Source: Hymenobacter sp. HSC-4F20
GTDB taxonomy: Bacteria > Bacteroidota > Bacteroidia > Cytophagales > Hymenobacteraceae
DNA: 64,000 nucleotides
Direction of reading: 5' to 3'
Assembly: GCF_019599275.1 (NCBI RefSeq)
Contig: NZ_JAHZTD010000005.1
Coordinates: 1 to 64,000, forward strand
Shown: positions 32,395 through 44,808 of the stretch, piece by piece
How the letters are laid out: every line of letters starts with the position of its first letter
Position numbering within the stretch: the stretch's first letter is position 1
Notes under the pieces: generated by a model
Database searches by the model: none
The model's input: the letters and a program-made list of their open reading frames with translations, nothing else
Told to the model about the DNA's origin: nothing
Program-made: the position numbers and the translations under genes

Positions 32395-32727
32395 AGAAAA
32401 TGTCTGTTGTCAAGGCCGACAGACCTTGTTTGTTCTTTTGTAGAAGGCCATCCGGTATGCTGACGCGACCGGGGGCGAGGTGACGTAGCCAGAGTATCTA
32501 TCTGTCAGGCTGAGCGGAGCCGAAGCAGCTCTACCGCTTCGTTGTGGTTCACTAGCCCAGGGTTTAAACCCTGAGCTATGGAGCGGTTGACGTACTGGGC
32601 CAGCTGGTTAGCCAGAGGTAGAGGTCCTTCGCTCCGCTCAGGATGACAGATCAAACATGACACGTTTTAGGGTTGTCGTTCTACCTTTCTCGTGTCACCA
32701 TTCACCTTATCACCTCTCCCCTACCCC
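32395..32727. other. Spacer between PepSY and TonB receptor genes
   Basis: A 333-bp gap within an otherwise co-directional locus. Its centre is filled by the palindromic element at 32500-32651. No protein or promoter of consensus type was seen, so it is unclear whether PepSY is transcribed with the receptor or from its own start. Confidence 0.6.
32500..32651. repeat. Imperfect palindromic intergenic element
   Basis: Outer arms ATCTGTCAGGCTGAGCGGAG (from 32500) and CTCCGCTCAGGATGACAGAT (to 32651) are near-perfect reverse complements with a few changes. A perfect 16-bp palindrome CAGGGTTTAAACCCTG sits inside at 32558-32573. The tip (TGTCATCCTGAG when read inward from the right) relates it to the elements at 30183, 36867 and 46436. 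Confidence 0.75.
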
Positions 32728-35118
32728 CTATTTCTTCCCAATGAAATTGTACTGCACTCCTACTGACACGGTGCGGGGGGCGGCGGGGGTGAAAGTGGTG
32801 CGGTCGGTGGGGGCGTTGCCGCGGGTGGCGGCGTTGGCGTACAGCTCGTCGGTGAGGTTGATGACGTTCACGAAGACTTCCAGCGTTTCGCGCCAGCTAT
32901 AGCCGGCCCGGGCGTTGAGCACGCTCACGCCGCGGGCGCCAAACAGGGTCCGGTCATCGTAGCGCACCCGGTTTACCTGGTCCTGGTACCAACTGCTGAT
33001 GCGCTGATACTCCAGGGAAGCACGCAGGCCGCGCAGCCACTGCGGCTTGTAGGTCAGCTCAGTGTTGGCGACCCAGCGCGGGGCCTGGGGCATCTGCTTG
33101 CCGTTCACGTCCTTTACCGCGTCGGTGGCTTTGGTGCTGAGGGCAAACTCCTCGAAGCGGTGCACGGCGTTGGTGCCACCGAAGCGGAAGAACAGCTCGG
33201 CGGTAGGCTTCCAGGTCAGGCTGTATTCGATGCCGCGGTGCAGGGTTTTGCCGGCGCTCTGGTAGTCGGTGGAGTTATCGGGCTGGCGGATGCTGAGCAG
33301 CTCGTTGCGCCCATCTAGCTGGTACAACGCCACATCCACGTACACTTTGTTGTCTAGCAAGGAAGCCCAGCCCCCGATTTCGCGGTTATAAAAGCGAGCT
33401 GGCTGCAGGTTGTAGTAGAACTCGGCGGGTACCACCTCGCCGGTGGGGGTAGCAACGCCGGTGCCGGGCCGCTTCCGGAAAATAGCCGTGAGGCCGGGCG
33501 GCGAGAAGCCCTGCGAGTAGTTGGCGTACAGTCCGCGCCCGTGGCCCAGGTCGTAGGTCAGCCCGATTTTGGGGGTAGCCTGCTGGAAGGTTTTCGTGCC
33601 GCTCGACTTGTCCAGGTAGTTGTCGTAATCGAAGGACAGGCGGTCAAAGCGCCCGCCCAGGGTTAGCTGCAGCTTGGGCAGTGGGTGAACATCCAGCTGG
33701 GCGTACACGGCCGAGTTCAGCAGGTCGGTATCGTAGTCGGCAATAGCCAAGTCGGGGCGGTCGGCCGTGATAGAGTATTTCTCAACTGACTTTTTATCAG
33801 CCCGCAACTGGGCTGCCAGGTCAATCTGGTGAGCATCGTACTGGGTAGGCGAATAATCGAAGCTGGCCCCACCAATCAGGCGCGAGTTCAGCCAGTTCCA
33901 GCGCACACTGTGCTGAGCAAGCAGGCCATAGCTCTTGAAGCGGTTCTCGTTGACCTCGCCCGTAGCAGTAGTAGCGCCGGCCCGCCACCGGATGCCATAC
34001 GAAGGGTTCTGGCCGATGCTGTTGTCGCGGAAGAAGCCGGTGAGCGTGGTCTGGTTCTGGGCGTTCCACTGCTGCTCGGCGGTGAGGCGGGCGCGCAAAG
34101 CGTAGGTTTTGCGGTACGTGAAATCGGTGGGGCTGCTGTACTCGCGGCGGTAGTAGGCCACGCTGTCCACCGAGCCGCTGGTTTGAGAGTCGTAGTCGTT
34201 GTAAGAGGCGGCGGCCGTCAGGTGGGTGCGGGTGCCCAAGGCGTATTCCAGCCGGGCGTTCAAACTGACTTTGTCGTAGTCGGAGCTGGCGAGCCAGGAG
34301 TTGCGCTGCCGGGCCACGTAGCCACTCACGAAGCCCCCGAGCTGGGGCGTGAGCATGCCGCCGCCCCCAAATTGCACCCGCCGGTAGCCGTAGTTATCGG
34401 CCTGCACGCCCACGCTGGCCGTTGGTACGGCGGTAGGGCGCTTGGTGAGCAGGTTGAGGGCGCCGCCCACGGCCTCGGGACCATAAAGCGAAGAAGCCGG
34501 GCCCTTCACCACCTCGATGGAGTTGATGGCCAACGGGTTTGATTCCAGCAACGCATTGTGGTTGAACACGCCCATGGGCCGCAGTGGAATTCCATCTTCC
34601 AGATACAGGAAGTAAGCGTTGGTGCCAAAAGGCTGGCGGATGCCCATGGCGTGCTGCTCGTTACCGTAGTTGAGCATCACCACGCCCGGCACCTTATTGA
34701 TCAGCTCGGCCAGCAGGGTGGGTTTGGTGTCCTGCACCAGGGTAGGCGAAAGTTTGGCAATAGCCACCGGGGCGTCGGTGCGCAATTGGGCCTCGCGGCT
34801 GGCGGTTACCACCACCGTTTGCAGGTCCTGCACGGCCGGGTTCAGAGCCACGCGCAGGGGTAGGCCCTCGGCCGGCATGGTTACGGTAAACGGCTCATAC
34901 CCCACTGCGGACACCACCAGCTCAGTGGCCGAGGTGGTCAGGGAAAACTGCCCGTTCGTGTTGGTGGCGGTGCCTACCTGCCCATCGGGGGTCCGGATGG
35001 TGGCTCCAATTAAAGGTTCTTTGGTGGCCGCATCGAAGACGCGTCCGGTTAGGGCACGTTGGGCCCAGGCGGCCTGACTGGCGCACAGGGCCAGAGGCAG
35101 CAATACCGTTTTTATCAC
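32728..35118 (-). CDS. TonB-dependent outer-membrane receptor
   Basis: A 796-aa receptor: signal peptide ending AWAQ, a carboxypeptidase-like domain (LTGRVFDAATKEPLIGATIRT), a plug domain (LQTVVVTASREAQ, then VPGVVMLNYG and SIEVVKGPASSLYGPEAVGGALN), and a long strand-rich barrel ending in an aromatic C-terminus (VSVGVQYNFIGKK). Start: GTG at 35118 gives a clean signal peptide MIKTVLLPLALC; no ATG fits. Position between a Cys-rich membrane protein and a PepSY protein suggests uptake of an iron or other metal complex; the ligand cannot be read from sequence. Confidence 0.93.
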   Translation of the reverse strand: MIKTVLLPLALCASQAAWAQRALTGRVFDAATKEPLIGATIRTPDGQVGTATNTNGQFSLTTSATELVVSAVGYEPFTVTMPAEGLPLRVALNPAVQDLQTVVVTASREAQLRTDAPVAIAKLSPTLVQDTKPTLLAELINKVPGVVMLNYGNEQHAMGIRQPFGTNAYFLYLEDGIPLRPMGVFNHNALLESNPLAINSIEVVKGPASSLYGPEAVGGALNLLTKRPTAVPTASVGVQADNYGYRRVQFGGGGMLTPQLGGFVSGYVARQRNSWLASSDYDKVSLNARLEYALGTRTHLTAAASYNDYDSQTSGSVDSVAYYRREYSSPTDFTYRKTYALRARLTAEQQWNAQNQTTLTGFFRDNSIGQNPSYGIRWRAGATTATGEVNENRFKSYGLLAQHSVRWNWLNSRLIGGASFDYSPTQYDAHQIDLAAQLRADKKSVEKYSITADRPDLAIADYDTDLLNSAVYAQLDVHPLPKLQLTLGGRFDRLSFDYDNYLDKSSGTKTFQQATPKIGLTYDLGHGRGLYANYSQGFSPPGLTAIFRKRPGTGVATPTGEVVPAEFYYNLQPARFYNREIGGWASLLDNKVYVDVALYQLDGRNELLSIRQPDNSTDYQSAGKTLHRGIEYSLTWKPTAELFFRFGGTNAVHRFEEFALSTKATDAVKDVNGKQMPQAPRWVANTELTYKPQWLRGLRASLEYQRISSWYQDQVNRVRYDDRTLFGARGVSVLNARAGYSWRETLEVFVNVINLTDELYANAATRGNAPTDRTTFTPAAPRTVSVGVQYNFIGKK

Positions 35119-35221
35119 AGGAAGAAAGGCTGATTGACGGCAGGCCGCGCCGGGCCCCAGCACACGCAGATGCCGGGCCAGGCCGCGCGGGCCCACCAAA
35201 TTCCGTAAAAACCGGGGTCAA

Positions 35222-35602
35222 TCAGCCCTCTGCGGGCGGGTGGTCGGGGCCGGGCCGGTCCCAGGCGTAGGCCTCTACACGGTACGCCCCGTAGCGGGGG
35301 GTAGCCGGAAAGTGAGCCGGCGGTGTGAGGCGCAGGGGCAGGACCGTAGCGCAGAACAGGTTGATATCCTGCACTACCTGCTTGCTGCCGGGCTGCTGCT
35401 TTTTCTCGTGCTCGGCCACGGCCTTGAGCTGCTTGCGCAGGTGGCACTTGCCGTTACACTTCAGCTGGGGCTTGTCGCGGTTAATACACAGCACCCGGGC
35501 AATGTAGTCCTGATTCAGCCACCAGCTCACCGCAATACCCAGCTGCCCGGTGCAGTGCACTGAGAGCGAGAACAGCAGCAGAATAGCTATGGCCTGACGC
35601 AC
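35222..35602 (-). CDS. Cys-rich small membrane-anchored protein
   Basis: A 126-aa protein starting at GTG 35602 with a single N-terminal hydrophobic helix (QAIAILLLFSLSVHC). It is followed by a conserved-looking block INRDKPQLKCNGKCHLRKQL with Cys39, Cys49 and Cys53, then a Lys/Gln-rich stretch and an unstructured Pro-rich C-terminus. I have seen this kind of small protein beside TonB receptors in Bacteroidota, without a proven function; the CxxxC motif suggests metal binding. It precedes the receptor gene by about 100 bases on the same strand. Start choice is moderate. Confidence 0.68.
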   Translation of the reverse strand: MRQAIAILLLFSLSVHCTGQLGIAVSWWLNQDYIARVLCINRDKPQLKCNGKCHLRKQLKAVAEHEKKQQPGSKQVVQDINLFCATVLPLRLTPPAHFPATPRYGAYRVEAYAWDRPGPDHPPAEG

Positions 35603-35797
35603 AGGAAACGGATGAGAAGCTACGAATAGTAGTGCAAAGGAACACCCTCCGGCCTCTTGCACCAAGTATTATACGCCATTAGCGGGATTTTATACATCTC
35701 AATAACCGGTTTTCGATAGTCCTATTAGGCCTTGAGTTATCTGTTACCATATTGCTACCCCGTGCGGGGCGGCGAAACCTAGATGCATCTTTGCCAC

Positions 35798-36820
35798 ATG
35801 AAAACAGCCCTGACCTACCTGCTGGCCGCTGGCTCCCTGTTGCTGACCAGCCCGGCGGCTACCGCGCAAAAAGCCGGCACCGACCTGCGCATTGCCTTCG
35901 GCTCCTGCAACCGCCATGATTTGCCCCAGCCGCTCTGGGACGATATTGCCAAAGACAAGCCCAACGTTTGGATCTGGCTGGGCGACAATATTTACGGCGA
36001 CTCCGACGACCCTGCCGTGCTCAAAGCCAAGTACGACGCCCAGCTCCGCCAGCCTGACTACCTTCGCCTGCGCGAGCAAGGTACCGCCGTCATTGGCACC
36101 TGGGACGACCACGACTACGGCCGCAACGACGGCGATAAGACCTACCCCTTCAAAGCCCAGAACCAGCAGCTGGCCCTTGACTTTCTGCAGGAGCCCGCCG
36201 GTAGCCCGCGCCGCCAGCAGGAAGGCATTTACGCCGCGTACGAGTACAAGGCGGGCAAGAAAAAAGTAAAAGTCATCCTCCTCGACGACCGGTATTTCCA
36301 AGACCCACTCACCCGCGACGCCCAACGGGTGTACCAGCCCAACCCCACCGGCGACATCCTGGGTGAGGCGCAGTGGCAGTGGCTACAAACCCAGCTCCAG
36401 AACTCCGATGCCGACGCTCACATCATTGCCTCGGGCATTCAATTTTTACCTCAGGAGCACCGCTTCGAGAAGTGGGCCAACTTCCCGGCCGCCCGCCAGC
36501 GCCTGTTCAACCTACTGGCTTCCACCAAGGCCAAGGGCGTGCTGCTCATCAGCGGCGACCGGCACATCGGGGAGGTATCAAAAATGACGGTGCCGGGCGT
36601 TTCCTACCCCGTGTACGAGGTAACATCCAGCGGCCTCACCCACCCTGCCACCCAAAACACCGGCGAGCCAAACCAATACCGCCTGGGGCCCCTAGTGAAC
36701 GAGAAGCACTACGCTCTCTTCCAGTTTGAGCCCAAAGGCAAGTGCCTCTTCGTCACGGCCTCGCTGCGGGGCGACGAGGGCAAAGTGTTTTACTCGGAGA
36801 AGATAGAGGTAGGCAAGTAG
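35798..36820 (+). CDS. PhoD-like alkaline phosphatase family protein
   Basis: A 340-aa secreted metallophosphatase. The signal peptide ends near ATAQ at 24. Motifs follow PhoD-type enzymes: IAFGSCNRHD, WLGDNIYGD, GTWDDHDYGRNDGD, a KVILLDDRYF strand and LLISGDRHIGEV. This fold binds calcium and iron in relatives and cleaves phosphate esters or diesters. It lacks a T9SS domain, so it should be periplasmic. The ATG at 35798 starts the signal peptide. It stands alone; a palindromic element follows at 36867. Confidence 0.9.
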   Translation: MKTALTYLLAAGSLLLTSPAATAQKAGTDLRIAFGSCNRHDLPQPLWDDIAKDKPNVWIWLGDNIYGDSDDPAVLKAKYDAQLRQPDYLRLREQGTAVIGTWDDHDYGRNDGDKTYPFKAQNQQLALDFLQEPAGSPRRQQEGIYAAYEYKAGKKKVKVILLDDRYFQDPLTRDAQRVYQPNPTGDILGEAQWQWLQTQLQNSDADAHIIASGIQFLPQEHRFEKWANFPAARQRLFNLLASTKAKGVLLISGDRHIGEVSKMTVPGVSYPVYEVTSSGLTHPATQNTGEPNQYRLGPLVNEKHYALFQFEPKGKCLFVTASLRGDEGKVFYSEKIEVGK

Positions 36821-36866
36821 CAGGTAGGCAGAGCAAGCAAGTGGCAGGAAGAGCAAAAGAGTAATT

Positions 36867-36945
36867 CAGAACGTCATGTCTCGACAAGCTCGACATGACG
36901 TTCTGGAGAAGCAGCGAGATTCCTCGGCTCCGCTCGGAATAACGT
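36867..36945. repeat. Degenerate palindromic intergenic element
   Basis: A perfect 14-bp stem CAGAACGTCATGTC (36867-36880) with its complement at 36892-36905, followed by GCGAGATTCCTCGGCTCCGC, which matches the inner part of the 30183 element (GAGATTCCTCG). It appears to be a decayed or composite member of the same family. Short GCAAGTRGCAGG direct repeats lie just before it. Confidence 0.65.
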
Positions 36946-37054
36946 TCTTAATTCTGGCGGGAATGATGTTTTGCTGTTTCACTGATGCAGTCCATCCATC
37001 CTCTTCAATTCCGCTAAATTCGCAGCCTACCCATTCTAACCGCTGCAACTGCCC

Positions 37055-40237
<3,183 letters not shown>

Positions 40238-40380
40238 GAACGAACCTGGGGCACCTCATAGCCTAGTTTAGGGTAGCACGGAAGCGTTGCGGGACCGGGT
40301 TCAAGTCAGCAGCTAGGGGGCTCTGCCCTACCCCTTACTAAGCCACAAACCTCTCGACTGAATTCTCACTTGGTTACACA

Positions 40381-40417
40381 AAAAAGCCCCAACCACACGG
40401 TTGGGGCTTTTTTAGTT
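40381..40417 (+). terminator. Intrinsic terminator after the NagZ fusion gene
   Basis: A 14-bp stem AAAAAGCCCCAACC (40381-40394) with GGTTGGGGCTTTTT (40399-40412), a 4-base ACAC loop. It also lies 24 bases beyond the stop of the converging protease gene. Confidence 0.9.
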
Positions 40418-40435
40418 GGGGAGCTATGAAGAAGA

Positions 40436-43186
40436 CTATTGTAGCACCAGACGCTTCGACGACACCTTGCTGGTGGTGCTTACTTTGAACAGGTAGGTAC
40501 CGCGGGCAAGGCTGCTGCCATCGAAATCAACTTGGTGTAAGCCTGCTGATTGCGAGCCTTCCACCAGCGTTTTTACCTTCCGACCGAGGGTGTTGTACAC
40601 CTCCACCGTTACGGGTCCGTCCTGGGTCAGGCTGTAGCTGATGGTGGTAGTGCCCGAGAAAGGATTAGGGAAGGCGGTAGCTTCGGTGTTGAGCAGAGCC
40701 ATGGCCGGGGTAGCCGAGGCCGACGTAGTGGCTCCGCTGCGGGCCTGAGCCGTAGTAGCAGGCTGCGTAACGGCTTCCCAGTGCGGGAAGGTGCGGCTTA
40801 CTATTACAGCAAAGTCAGCGCGGGTTACGTTTTGGGCAGGTTTGAAGGTAGCGTGTACCGTGGGCTGTAAGTCGTAGGGGCCTTGGGTTACGCTGTAATA
40901 GGCGTTAATCAAGCCCAGCTCCAGCGCTACGCTCACGTAGCCTTCCAGGCCAGCCGGAATGGTAGCGGCATCTTCCAAGGGCACGGTTTGGCCGTTCGCC
41001 TGCACCGTTACGGGCTTACCCGTGCGGCTGGTGGCTACTTGCTGCAGGCCCAGGCTTTGCACCAGCGAGTACGCCAGCGAGGCGCGGGTTACTACTTTGC
41101 TGGGCGAGAAGGTACCGGTAGCGGTGGGCAGCATCACGCCGTTGTACTGGTGGAACCGGTCACGGAGGGCGGCGCCCTTGGCCGTTACCGACTCCGCCAG
41201 CAGCAACTCAGCGGCCGATACATCGGAGAAGCTGCGGCTGCCATTGGTGGGCACAAACTGGCGGGTTGCCTGCCCCATCAGCAGGTAGTCGGCGAGTTGT
41301 AGGCGGGTAAGCGGGGCATCAGGCTTGAAGCCGTTGCTCAGTCCATCTACTAGGCGGTTGCTGACGGCAGCCTTAATGGAGGCCTCAGCCGGATGGCCCA
41401 CAATATCGTTCAGGCCGCTGGTGCCCGAGGTGACAAGTTGCGTAAGCTGAGCCGTCACGGTTTCCGGGAAGGCTACCCCGTTCAGGCCATCCACCTTCAG
41501 GGTCCAGTTGCCGGGCGCGGGCGAAGCGACGGCCACGCTACGGTCGGGGTACAAGGCAAAGGCTACCGGAATACCGGCCCGGTACTCCACCCCGTTCGGG
41601 TCAATCAGAATCAGGTTCAGGGGGTTGCCCGTGAGGCCCGAGATGCCCCCAGCCGTAATTTTGGCTTCCAGGCTGTTCACCCCGGTTCCCACCGCAAACG
41701 ACACCTGGTTGCCGGTTGTCAGGGCAGGATTATAGTTTACCGTGAGGTTCTGGGTAGTAGACGAGGCATTTACGCTGCTCTTGAAGGCGCGGCTGGCATT
41801 TACGGTAGCCCCAAAGCTGGTACCGCGGAACACCTGATCCACGGCCGCGTAGGCATTTACGTACCCCGATCCTACTTCCCACGACTCGCGGCCGGGCATG
41901 TTGGTAGCGGTGCGCTGCAGAATTTGTTTTACCTGATCGGGTGTGAGCGAGGGGTTAGCCTCCAGCATCAGGGCCACAATGCCGGCTACGTGCGGCGTAG
42001 CCATAGAGGTGCCACTCATGTGCGTATAAAAGGGCAGCTCGGCGGGGGTCAGGGTCCCAACGTCGGTGGTAATACCCAGGGTAGCCACGGGTCCCAGCAC
42101 GCGCGTAGACACAATATCGACGCCAGGCGCTACAATCGAGGGCTCGTTTTTGTACGTCCAGGTCTGACCGTCGGCCGTGGTGAAGGTGCCGCCTTCGTTC
42201 CGCACCCCGCGCGAGGAGAAATCAGCCAGCTTACCGTCTTTGTCGCCGGCTCCTACCGAAATGGTCCAGGGGGCAATGGCATAGGGGTTGTGGGTATCGG
42301 CGCCAGGACCTTCGTTGCCCGCAGCAAATACGACCACCATGCCCCGGTCGTGCACTTTTTTCGTTACCAGGTTTAGCGGGTCGTTCGGGTCGAAGTCGCC
42401 GCTGGAGCCGAAGGAGTTGCTTACTACCCGGATGTTGTACTGGTACTGATGGGTCAGGGCGTAGTCGAAGCCGCCAATGGCATCCAGCACCAGCAAGGCC
42501 GCACCCGAGCCGTAGCCCAGCAGCGAAGCGCCCGGCGCTACGCCTTCATACTTGCCGCCCGATTTGGCACCATTGCCGCCCACCGTGCCGGCGCAGTGCG
42601 TGCCGTGGCCGGAGTTGGTATCGGTGTTGGGCACACCTTCCAGGTAGGTAACGGGTAGCATGGCGTCCAGCGCGTTCAGGTTGGTGCTACCCAGCGTGTT
42701 TTGCACCAGGTGCGTGCCAAACTTAATGTCGTCGTGGGTGCCATCTACCCCACTGTCGTTGATGAGCACGCCAATGCCGCGACCCGACACTGGAATGCCT
42801 TTGTTGCGGGCCGTCATTTCTTGGTCGGCGCGCAGGCGTTTTACGCCCGTGAGGTTGGTTGCGTCGTAGTTGTAGTACGTTAGCTTCTTGTTGTAGTAGA
42901 GAGATTTAACCTGAGGATTCTGGGCCAGCGCATTCACTTGCGCCTGGGTGGCCACAATGCCGGCAATGGGCAGAGCTTGGAATGTAATACCCTTGGTGAT
43001 ACCCAGGGTGCGCAGCAAGCCTACCTGGGAAAGCAACGGGGCTCCTTCACCTTTGAAGGTCACAATTACTTGCGCTACGGGGCTGCTTTTAAAGGCATTC
43101 CTCAACTCAGGGTCGATGACGGCCTGCCCGAAGGCGCTTCCGGCCGATACGCTGGCGAAAGCAAAAACCACTAAAAGTTTCTTCAT
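40436..43186 (-). CDS. S8 subtilisin-like protease with SLH repeats and T9SS tail
   Basis: A 916-aa secreted protease. The signal peptide ends near FGQ at 21. A propeptide-like region with FKGEGAP follows. The S8 triad is Asp144 (LINDSGVDGTH), His194 (GHGTHCAG) and Ser394 (SGTSMATPHVAG), with Asn291 (AAGNEGPG) for the oxyanion hole. After a strand-rich region come three S-layer-homology-like repeats: about 591-640 (LNDIVGHPAEASI... FKPDAPLTRLQLADYL), 652-712 (FSDVSAAE... GTFSPSKVVTRASLAYSL) and 738-800 (ATFKPAQNVTRADFAVI). The last 80 residues are a type A T9SS sorting domain. SLH repeats beside a T9SS tail are unusual. ATG 43186 opens the signal peptide. Confidence 0.9.
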   Translation of the reverse strand: MKKLLVVFAFASVSAGSAFGQAVIDPELRNAFKSSPVAQVIVTFKGEGAPLLSQVGLLRTLGITKGITFQALPIAGIVATQAQVNALAQNPQVKSLYYNKKLTYYNYDATNLTGVKRLRADQEMTARNKGIPVSGRGIGVLINDSGVDGTHDDIKFGTHLVQNTLGSTNLNALDAMLPVTYLEGVPNTDTNSGHGTHCAGTVGGNGAKSGGKYEGVAPGASLLGYGSGAALLVLDAIGGFDYALTHQYQYNIRVVSNSFGSSGDFDPNDPLNLVTKKVHDRGMVVVFAAGNEGPGADTHNPYAIAPWTISVGAGDKDGKLADFSSRGVRNEGGTFTTADGQTWTYKNEPSIVAPGVDIVSTRVLGPVATLGITTDVGTLTPAELPFYTHMSGTSMATPHVAGIVALMLEANPSLTPDQVKQILQRTATNMPGRESWEVGSGYVNAYAAVDQVFRGTSFGATVNASRAFKSSVNASSTTQNLTVNYNPALTTGNQVSFAVGTGVNSLEAKITAGGISGLTGNPLNLILIDPNGVEYRAGIPVAFALYPDRSVAVASPAPGNWTLKVDGLNGVAFPETVTAQLTQLVTSGTSGLNDIVGHPAEASIKAAVSNRLVDGLSNGFKPDAPLTRLQLADYLLMGQATRQFVPTNGSRSFSDVSAAELLLAESVTAKGAALRDRFHQYNGVMLPTATGTFSPSKVVTRASLAYSLVQSLGLQQVATSRTGKPVTVQANGQTVPLEDAATIPAGLEGYVSVALELGLINAYYSVTQGPYDLQPTVHATFKPAQNVTRADFAVIVSRTFPHWEAVTQPATTAQARSGATTSASATPAMALLNTEATAFPNPFSGTTTISYSLTQDGPVTVEVYNTLGRKVKTLVEGSQSAGLHQVDFDGSSLARGTYLFKVSTTSKVSSKRLVLQ

Positions 43187-43500
43187 GTGTGTTGTGGAAA
43201 AGAGGTTGGAAAAGAGAGAAGCGTACAGGCCCCTTTCTGACGACGGGTTTCCTGAAGCACTAGGGGTAGTACATAGCCATACCAAGCCCCCGCATGCTCA
43301 CCTGTATTTACGAGCAGCCTCCCTTTTTCGGATTTCACTACACAATGATTATTGTAAACTTTAAGATGTTTTTATGCAAAAATGATTTCTTTCAACTCGA
43401 TTACTTACGATTAATTCAACAAAACAGCATTTACCTTGAAAGCACTATTCATAACTCTAGCCTTCTGAAACTGACGAAGTTACCGACAACAACACCTTGG
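43187..43500. other. Spacer upstream of the S8 protease
   Basis: A 314-bp gap between two minus-strand genes. The part from about 43320 to 43470 is AT-rich and probably holds the protease promoter; no consensus -7 box was found. Nothing coding was recognised. Confidence 0.55.
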
Positions 43501-44712
43501 TTAGCGGCGGGCAGTGGAAGCTGCCGGGCTCAGATGAAGCACGTCAATCTTCCGGGTAGTTTCCTGCAACTCCAGGCCAAGTTGCTGTAGGGAGGCTAAC
43601 ACGTCTGCTCTGCTGGCTTCCGGCTGCAGCTCCAGTTTTATGTCGTAGCGCCCGGTCAGGCCCGTTTCATCCACCACGGGCTTGCTCGACATATTTTCCA
43701 GAAACTCGCGCAGCATTTCTATCCGACTTCCTTCTAGGTCAACTCCTTTGCCCGACCACATGCCGTTTTCCGGTTTCTTGGATCCCGGCCACGGCTTCCG
43801 CGACTTGCTCTGCCGCAATACATACACCGGCTTCGTTTCGGGCACTAGCCGAGCCTGCACCGGAAAATGCCGCGGCAACTCATCCCGCAGATGCTGCAGC
43901 AAGCGCGGCGCTTCCGGGGGCGGCACCACCAAATCAAAGCACACCAGGTTGGCCGGTTCTCGGCTGGTTTGCAAAGCAGGCAGCTCATTTTTCAGCCGCA
44001 GGTGCGACACGCCATAGGCCTGCCGAAAAAGCGTTTCGATGGGCATGTTAATAGCCGTCAGGCGCCGCCCGCGCAGGCCCGGCGTCTGGTCGCGGCGAAG
44101 TTGGCTACCCTGCCCCTGCAGGTAAGGCCGCACGCTTACGGCAAATTGCGTAGCCGTGTCGGCCGGGAAGAACACCAGCGGATCTTTTACAACTACATCG
44201 TGCTTGGTTTGCAAAGCCGCGGGTTTGCCTGCCAGAATGTCCCGCAGGGCAGTAGCCGTGAGCTGCTCCGGCCGGGTAATGGCTAGCACCCGCTGGTCTT
44301 TCCCAATGACTACCGTATGCGGCACTGTGTTGTGCGGAAAATAGCGGTAAATAGCCTCCGTATGGGTAGGAGCGGCGGCCAGGGGTAGCTGCACCGGCCG
44401 ACGGGCCAGAAACGTCCGCACGCGCTGCTCCGAGTCGTCGGCAACGCCTACTACCTGTAATTCCTGCGGAAAGGCTCGTTGCAACGAATCAAGGTGGAGC
44501 AACGGCGGAATGCAGGGGCCGCACCACGTGCCCCAGAACTCTACCACCAGCACCTTGCCTTTGGCCTCGGTGGAAGTGAAGCTTCCGGTGCTACGGTTCA
44601 CCACCTGCGACAAGGTGAAATCCGGCACTATGTCGCCCTCGTGCAGGGCTTGGCTAAATGCCAGGGCGGGGCAGGCCCAGAGGCCGCCGAGTAGGAATAA
44701 GCGAGGATACAT
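43501..44712 (-). CDS. TlpA-like thioredoxin protein with C-terminal DUF3738 domain
   Basis: A 403-aa secreted protein. The signal peptide ends near FSQA. The first half is a TlpA/ResA-type thioredoxin fold with the redox motif WGTWCGPC near residue 65. The second half resembles the DUF3738/TIGR03435 domain, recognisable from LIETLFRQAYGV-like and the C-terminal VVDETGLTGRYDIKLEL, found in Acidobacteria and Bacteroidota. Such fusions often lie in peptidase or oxidase loci; the role is unknown. It is divergent from the acyl-CoA ligase gene. Confidence 0.85.
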   Translation of the reverse strand: MYPRLFLLGGLWACPALAFSQALHEGDIVPDFTLSQVVNRSTGSFTSTEAKGKVLVVEFWGTWCGPCIPPLLHLDSLQRAFPQELQVVGVADDSEQRVRTFLARRPVQLPLAAAPTHTEAIYRYFPHNTVPHTVVIGKDQRVLAITRPEQLTATALRDILAGKPAALQTKHDVVVKDPLVFFPADTATQFAVSVRPYLQGQGSQLRRDQTPGLRGRRLTAINMPIETLFRQAYGVSHLRLKNELPALQTSREPANLVCFDLVVPPPEAPRLLQHLRDELPRHFPVQARLVPETKPVYVLRQSKSRKPWPGSKKPENGMWSGKGVDLEGSRIEMLREFLENMSSKPVVDETGLTGRYDIKLELQPEASRADVLASLQQLGLELQETTRKIDVLHLSPAASTARR

Positions 44713-44808
44713 AACAGGGGTAGTGGATAGAACACTGTAAACTACTCTTTTATCAGTAGCTTGTCCGTTGCCTCGCTTCCTTTTTCCTGCCCACTCCCAC
44801 CGCTTGTT

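Noticed and set aside
41393..42376. A 327-codon antisense frame within the S8 protease
   Set aside because: Gly/Arg/His-rich shadow of the protease coding strand, no domain.
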